Source of the DNA: Streptomyces sp. KL109B
GTDB lineage: Bacteria; Actinomycetota; Actinomycetes; Streptomycetales; Streptomycetaceae
DNA: 64,000 nt
Assembly: GCF_030766935.1 (NCBI RefSeq)
Contig: NZ_JASERL010000002.1
Coordinates: 124,001 to 188,000, forward strand
Direction: 5' to 3'
The position numbers and the translations under genes are program-made. The notes below the pieces were generated by a model. That model was not told the DNA's origin and ran no database searches. It worked only from the letters and a program-made list of their open reading frames with translations. Positions 60,185 through 64,000 of this stretch are shown here, piece after piece. Within the stretch, counting starts at the first letter, position 1; each line of letters opens with the position of its first letter.

Positions 60185-61651
60185 TCAGCGCACCCCCTCC
60201 CACAGCCCCCTCTCGGCCGCCCGCGGATCCGCCTCGACCCGGCAGTCTCCCGCGTCGAACACCATGGTCGCCCGCTCCCCCGCCGGGTCGTACGCGCCCC
60301 ACCCCGGATCCCCGGTCGCGGCGAACTCGACCCACGCCCCGTGCATCGCCCGCGCCAACTCCTCCGGAGCGTCCTTGCCCGCCAGCGCGACGTAGTCCGG
60401 ATCGTCGACGCGGTCGAAGACGAACCCCAGCTCCAGGGCGTGGCACGCGCCCAGCTCCCCGCCGAACTGCGGGGACCGCCACGCGAATTCGTACAGGTAC
60501 GAGCCGGGCACCGCCTCCGCGAGCCGCACCGCCGGGATCCGCCAGAACCAGTCGGTGACGATGGCGTCGAGGAGTTCCCCGGGGCTCGCCCCGGGCCGGC
60601 TCGCCCGGTACCCCGCGAGATCGGCCCCGAAGGCGTCCGCTCCCCGCCGCACCCGTCCCTCGCTGATCGTGGTGAACCGCCCGGTCGGCACCATGTAGAG
60701 CCGGTTCTCCTCCCGGTTGCTGCCGACGAGCAGATCCACCCCCGGGTCCACGCCCGCACCCGCGCCGGGCCCCGGCGGCGTCCCGTCCTCCGCGACCGGC
60801 TCGAACACCATCCCGTTGAGCGCCGCGTCGCCCCACACCGCCGGGTCGGGGCGCCGCCGGAACTCCTCGGACAACGCGTTCTGCGCGGCGACCAGTTCCG
60901 GCAGCGGCACCGCTGCGAACGCCTCGGCCGTGTGCGCCACCCCGAGCCGCTCCGCCGTCCGCTCCCCGATGCGGCGCGCGGTATCAGGTCGTACGAAGTG
61001 GTGGCAGGCGCCGCTCTGCAGCACGGCACGCCGGAACAGGCCGCGGGCGGCCGGGTCCACCAGCAGCCGCCCGATGGCCACGGCGCCCGCCGACTCCCCG
61101 AACACGGTCACCCGGTCCGGATCCCCGCCGAACGCCGCGATGTTGTCGCGCACCCACTCAAGCGCGGCGATCATGTCGAGCAGCCCCCGGTTGTCGGGCG
61201 CCCCGGGAAGGTGCAGGAATCCGTCCACGCCCAGGCGGTAGTTGACGCCGACGAAGACGACTCCGTCGCGGGCGAAGGTGTCGCCGCGGTAGCCGGAGGA
61301 GTTCGCGGAGCCGTTGGAGAAGGAGCCGCCGTGCAGCCAGACCATGACGGGGAGGCGGGCGCCCGGTCCCGGCTCGGGGGTCCAGATGTTCAGGTTGAGG
61401 CAGTCGGGGCCGTCCTGGCTCGTCTCGGGGATGAGCGCGTCGAAGGGCGGGGCGTACGGGGCCTTGGGCGCGGTCGGCCCGTAGGCCGTCGCGTCCCGTT
61501 CGCCGGTCCACGGCTCGGCGGCCTTGGGCGCGGCGAAACGGCGCGGGCCGAACGGGGCGGCGGCGTACGGCACTCCGAGGAAGGCGGCGATGCCGTCCTC
61601 GGTGCGGCCGCGCAGGGTTCCCTGCCTGGTGACTGCGGTGGCGTCGGTCAT
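60185..61651 (-). CDS. Carboxylesterase type B
   Basis: A 488-residue serine esterase. The nucleophile is in VTVFGESAGAVA, the oxyanion hole is PVMVWLHGGSFSNGS, a family Cys-containing block is EDG-like SQDGPDCLNLNIWTP, and the His is in GACHALELGFVF. No signal peptide is present, so it is cytoplasmic. It lies 136 bp downstream of tgmB on the same strand, where a methyltransferase gene is usual in this RiPP type; whether it acts on the peptide is unknown. The substrate cannot be inferred from sequence. Confidence 0.93.
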   Translation of the reverse strand: MTDATAVTRQGTLRGRTEDGIAAFLGVPYAAAPFGPRRFAAPKAAEPWTGERDATAYGPTAPKAPYAPPFDALIPETSQDGPDCLNLNIWTPEPGPGARLPVMVWLHGGSFSNGSANSSGYRGDTFARDGVVFVGVNYRLGVDGFLHLPGAPDNRGLLDMIAALEWVRDNIAAFGGDPDRVTVFGESAGAVAIGRLLVDPAARGLFRRAVLQSGACHHFVRPDTARRIGERTAERLGVAHTAEAFAAVPLPELVAAQNALSEEFRRRPDPAVWGDAALNGMVFEPVAEDGTPPGPGAGAGVDPGVDLLVGSNREENRLYMVPTGRFTTISEGRVRRGADAFGADLAGYRASRPGASPGELLDAIVTDWFWRIPAVRLAEAVPGSYLYEFAWRSPQFGGELGACHALELGFVFDRVDDPDYVALAGKDAPEELARAMHGAWVEFAATGDPGWGAYDPAGERATMVFDAGDCRVEADPRAAERGLWEGVR

Positions 61652-61787
61652 GCGGTGGGGCTCCCTCGGCGCGGTGGTCTACGGGCGGCGGCCTGCGGTC
61701 GGCCACTCCTCTCGTACCGCGCCGCCCACCGCCGCGTAAAGATCACGGCGACGTCGTGTCAGCCACACCCGCTGAGCCACATCCCGG

Positions 61788-62798
61788 TCAGCCACACCCC
61801 GCGCCGCCGAGCGCCCGCTCGCCGTCCTCACCGGCGGCGCGTACGGGCCCGAGGGGTTCGCCCGCGAGCCACTGGGCGACGGCGCGGCCGATGGGCTGCC
61901 CCGTCTCTATCTCTATGAAGCCGAACTGGCCCGACTGATTGCACTCCAGGAACCACCAGATGCCGTCGGCGTCCTCGGCGAAGTCGAAGGCGCCGTACGC
62001 CAATTGGGCCCGCGTCAGGTAGGACCGCACCGCGTCCGCGACGCGCCGGGGCACGGGTGCCGGGCGCCAGGGGCCCGCCGCGGCGTCGAAGCGCACGTCG
62101 TCCACGCCCGGCGCGTCGTCGCGGGCGTCCGGCGAGCTCTCCGCGCGCGCGGCGAACAGCCGGTCGCCCACGCAGGTCAGGCGGATGTCCGCGGCCCTGC
62201 GCACCCGGCGCTGCAACAGCGTGGGCCCGTTCGCGACGTCCCGGTAGTCCTCGCCCGGGCGCACGCGCGTGGTCGGCACGGCGAGCCCGGCGTCGTCGGG
62301 GTGCTTCCCGGAGACCGGCTTCACGATGAGGTCGGGGTAGCGCTCGGCGAACTCGCGGGCGGCGCGCGGGAATGTGGTGATCAGCGTGGCGGGCACCGGG
62401 AGGCCGCAGGCGCGCGCCAGCCACAGCTGCCACGGCTTGTGGCGGGCCTGGCGGGCGGAGTCGGGGTGGTTCATCCAGCGCGCCTCGGTGCACCGCAGCA
62501 TCCCGTACAGGGACTGCGAGGCCTCTTCGGCGAGCCAGGAGGACGTGCCGTGCGCGCGGGAGGCGGCCGCTCCGGGGCGGCGCACCCATATGGAGCGCAG
62601 TCCGCCCATGCTGACGACCCGGCCACCGACCGACAGATGGCCGTGGAACGTGCCGTGCGCGAACTCGCCCGACACGCCTACGCCGCCGGGCAGTTCGGCG
62701 GGGTCGAGCCGCAGGACGGGGATTCCATTGGCGTTCAATTCGACGACGGCCATGTCGGCCGTCACATCCTGTTCACTCGTCAGGATCAGCACGGTCAT
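61788..62798 (-). CDS. tgmB: ATP-grasp ribosomal peptide maturase (graspetide synthetase)
   Basis: A 336-residue ATP-grasp ligase of the actinobacterial TgmB/SAV_5884 type. Such enzymes form side-chain ester or amide links in a ribosomal precursor. The N-terminal pre-ATP-grasp domain begins TVLILTSEQDVTADMAVVELN; the ATP-binding lysine is near residue 160 in LIVKPVSGKHPDD; the Mg-binding Glu285 and Asn287 lie in FLECNQSGQFGFIE. It follows tgmA by 14 bp on the same strand. The usual partner methyltransferase is absent in the visible neighbourhood. Confidence 0.92.
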   Translation of the reverse strand: MTVLILTSEQDVTADMAVVELNANGIPVLRLDPAELPGGVGVSGEFAHGTFHGHLSVGGRVVSMGGLRSIWVRRPGAAASRAHGTSSWLAEEASQSLYGMLRCTEARWMNHPDSARQARHKPWQLWLARACGLPVPATLITTFPRAAREFAERYPDLIVKPVSGKHPDDAGLAVPTTRVRPGEDYRDVANGPTLLQRRVRRAADIRLTCVGDRLFAARAESSPDARDDAPGVDDVRFDAAAGPWRPAPVPRRVADAVRSYLTRAQLAYGAFDFAEDADGIWWFLECNQSGQFGFIEIETGQPIGRAVAQWLAGEPLGPVRAAGEDGERALGGAGCG

Positions 62799-62812
62799 TT
62801 GCGCTGGGCCGT

Positions 62813-63004
62813 TCAGTCGTCGAAATGGGTTTTGGAGCCTGCGGTGGAGGTGGTGGCCGCGAACTCCCGCAACACTGCGTAGTCGCGCGCGGCCACTGCG
62901 CCGTCGGCCAGCACGTTCAGCTGCAGTGTTGCGTCGTACATGTACGGCGCTCTGACCTCTGCCTCTCGCGTGGGGCGGGCATAGTTCAGTGCGAACGGTC
63001 GCAT
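62813..63004 (-). CDS. tgmA: Graspetide precursor peptide (ATP-grasp target RiPP)
   Basis: A 63-residue precursor. The leader carries the conserved PFALNYARP at residues 3-11, the recognition motif of TgmA-type peptides. The C-terminal core TTSTAGSKTHFDD (residues 51-63) has six hydroxyl donors (Thr51, Thr52, Ser53, Thr54, Ser57, Thr59) but only two acidic acceptors (Asp62, Asp63), so at most two ester crosslinks are possible unless Lys58 forms an amide. The ATG follows AGGAG by five bases; a longer open frame is rejected. tgmB is immediately downstream. Confidence 0.9.
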   Translation of the reverse strand: MRPFALNYARPTREAEVRAPYMYDATLQLNVLADGAVAARDYAVLREFAATTSTAGSKTHFDD

Positions 63005-63311
63005 GAGCTCTCCTAGTTGGGGGTGCGCCAAGTCAAGCGCATGGTGACTCTCCGACGTCACACCTCCGGCGGATTTCTCGGTCTCATTTTGGTAAGACGC
63101 GTCACACCCGGGAGGAGTTCATTCCGCCACGCTGCGTAATGACACAACGTCAGCCAGGTAATGTCGGGCCAAAGGCGGGGGCTTTGTGGTCACTCCACCT
63201 ATACGGCGCCTTTACAACCCTTTACATCTTCGGGTACGACCGTACGGCGACAATCCGCCACCCTCCCCGAACGCCCCCTGTGCGCAAGGATCATGGGGCA
63301 GGCTGATCTCC
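63005..63311. promoter_or_regulatory. Divergent regulatory region between tgmA and a secreted-protein gene
   Basis: These 307 bases contain no gene. Upstream of tgmA, the 9-mer GGTGTGACG (minus strand) occurs twice, at 63056-63064 and 63100-63108, 44 bp apart (about four helical turns), a possible activator or repressor site. On the plus strand TTTACA occurs twice ten bases apart (63211-63216 and 63221-63226), a possible -35 region for the secreted protein. I could not assign firm -10 boxes. Confidence 0.35.
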
Positions 63312-64000
63312 ATGACCCGGCACACGAGACGCACCGCACTGACCCTCGCCACCGCGCTGGGAGCCCTGGGCGCCCTGACGCTCGGGGCGGCCACGGCGTC
63401 CGCGGCAGCCACGGCGACCGCGACGCCCGTCTGGACGGAGACCGGTACCTCACATGTGAACTCGCTGACCGGCAGCCAGGGTTTGGCGTCCCGGGCCGAC
63501 GGCACTCTCGTGTACCGCGGCCTCGCCTCGGTCCCGCTGTCGCTGCGCGCGGCGGGCTGGACGCATGTGGGAGACCCGGACGTGGCCGGCGGCTACACCT
63601 TCGACGCGTATCAGGGAGGGGACACGGCGACGAAGAAGATGTTCGCGCTGACATCTCCGTCGGGTACCCGCACGACCTTTGAACACGCCCTGGACGAGGG
63701 CGAGTTGCTCAACAACTCCTTCGCCGCGGTGTCACCCGACACCCAGTGGCTCGTCTCCGGCGAATGGGGCACACGGGACAGTCTCCAGGTCTTCCCCACC
63801 CCCGTGTTCAACCCCTCCGCACCCGGCCCCGGCGGCAACCTCCCGCAGGCCGGCCGGATATCCCTCGACAAGCCGGTCACCAACATCCAGGGCTGCGACT
63901 TCACGGACGCCACCCACCTCGTGTGCTCCTCCGACGCCGAGACCAAGGAGGTCCTCGACGTCACCCTGGACCGGCCGCTGGACGGCGCCCCGGTCACGGG
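63312..64000 (+). CDS. Secreted protein of unknown function, partial
   Basis: The gene runs off the right edge; 229 codons are visible. A Sec signal peptide is clear (basic RHTRR, hydrophobic LATALGALGALTLGAAT, cleavage near ASAAA). The mature part is Gly-, Thr- and Ser-rich with segments such as SRADGTLVYRGLAS, LNNSFAAVSPDTQWLVSGEWGTR and CDFTDATHLVCSSD, suggesting repeated beta-strands as in a beta-propeller (inference). Two Cys could form a disulfide. It is divergent from the tgm genes; no functional link is evident. Confidence 0.8.
   Translation, partial: MTRHTRRTALTLATALGALGALTLGAATASAAATATATPVWTETGTSHVNSLTGSQGLASRADGTLVYRGLASVPLSLRAAGWTHVGDPDVAGGYTFDAYQGGDTATKKMFALTSPSGTRTTFEHALDEGELLNNSFAAVSPDTQWLVSGEWGTRDSLQVFPTPVFNPSAPGPGGNLPQAGRISLDKPVTNIQGCDFTDATHLVCSSDAETKEVLDVTLDRPLDGAPVT

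Noticed and set aside
63005..63061. N-terminal extension of tgmA by 19 residues
   Set aside because: The known leader motif PFALNYARP sits at the very start of the family and AGGAG lies directly before the inner ATG.

Overview
The window is GC-rich actinobacterial DNA and almost certainly a Streptomyces chromosome. The evidence is strong third-position GC, GTG and TTG starts, a SsgA-family sporulation protein, a small WhiB-family protein, TerD proteins, a MarR-controlled protocatechuate operon, leaderless promoters and the short GC-rich intergenic repeats typical of Streptomyces. From memory, the order (beta-oxidation operon, ssgD, ABC-F/UvrA-like pair, WhiB, LigD-polymerase/ligase pair, pcaV-pca) resembles a stretch of the Streptomyces coelicolor chromosome around SCO6697-SCO6732. 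I could not check this by alignment. I saw no tRNA, rRNA, integrase, transposase or CRISPR array.

Layout. 1-6.2 kb: a leftward beta-oxidation operon (alpha-methylacyl-CoA racemase, acyl-CoA dehydrogenase, thiolase, FadB-like protein cut by the window edge) divergent from an enoyl-reductase-like gene. 6.1-14.7 kb: endonuclease V, an acyltransferase, two TerD proteins, a TatA protein, an LCP cell-wall enzyme, a Mg-type P-ATPase with an ArsR regulator, and a PNPOx-like protein. 14.7-19.4 kb: a polyamine-type ABC importer (ATPase, lipoprotein, two permeases) and ssgD. 19.4-25.6 kb: an ABC-F protein with a long structured leader, a UvrA-like resistance-type ATPase, DDAH and an acyl-ACP desaturase with a palindromic operator. 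25.6-33.4 kb: a 1119-residue HEAT-type protein, WhiB, a VOC protein, a GH64 beta-1,3-glucanase and a GMC oxidoreductase. 33.4-34.3 kb: remnants of a decayed SsuABC-like importer. 34.5-43.5 kb: an NCS1 permease with a TetR regulator, an amidohydrolase, a LigD-type polymerase opposite an ATP-dependent ligase, a Tat-exported flavoprotein and a DUF3048 lipoprotein.

43.5-51.5 kb: a repeat cluster, then pcaV divergent from pcaIJFHGB and pcaL. Together these convert protocatechuate to acetyl-CoA and succinyl-CoA. A 452-base repeat-filled gap separates pcaB from pcaL. 51.5-60.2 kb: an SDR, a large LuxR-type AAA regulator that lacks its DNA-binding domain, a DUF2510 membrane protein, a TetR gene and a PAP2/DMT operon sharing a 54-bp palindrome, and a DUF2510-scramblase. 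60.2-64 kb: a carboxylesterase, a compact RiPP locus (ATP-grasp maturase tgmB and 63-residue precursor tgmA) and a secreted protein running off the right edge.

The most interesting points are the minimal graspetide pair without its usual methyltransferase, the mirror-image promoter of the TetR/PAP2 locus, a 14-bp inverted repeat bracketing tatA, the ABC-F leader, the headless AAA regulator, and a 46-bp dispersed repeat that ends or interrupts several genes.
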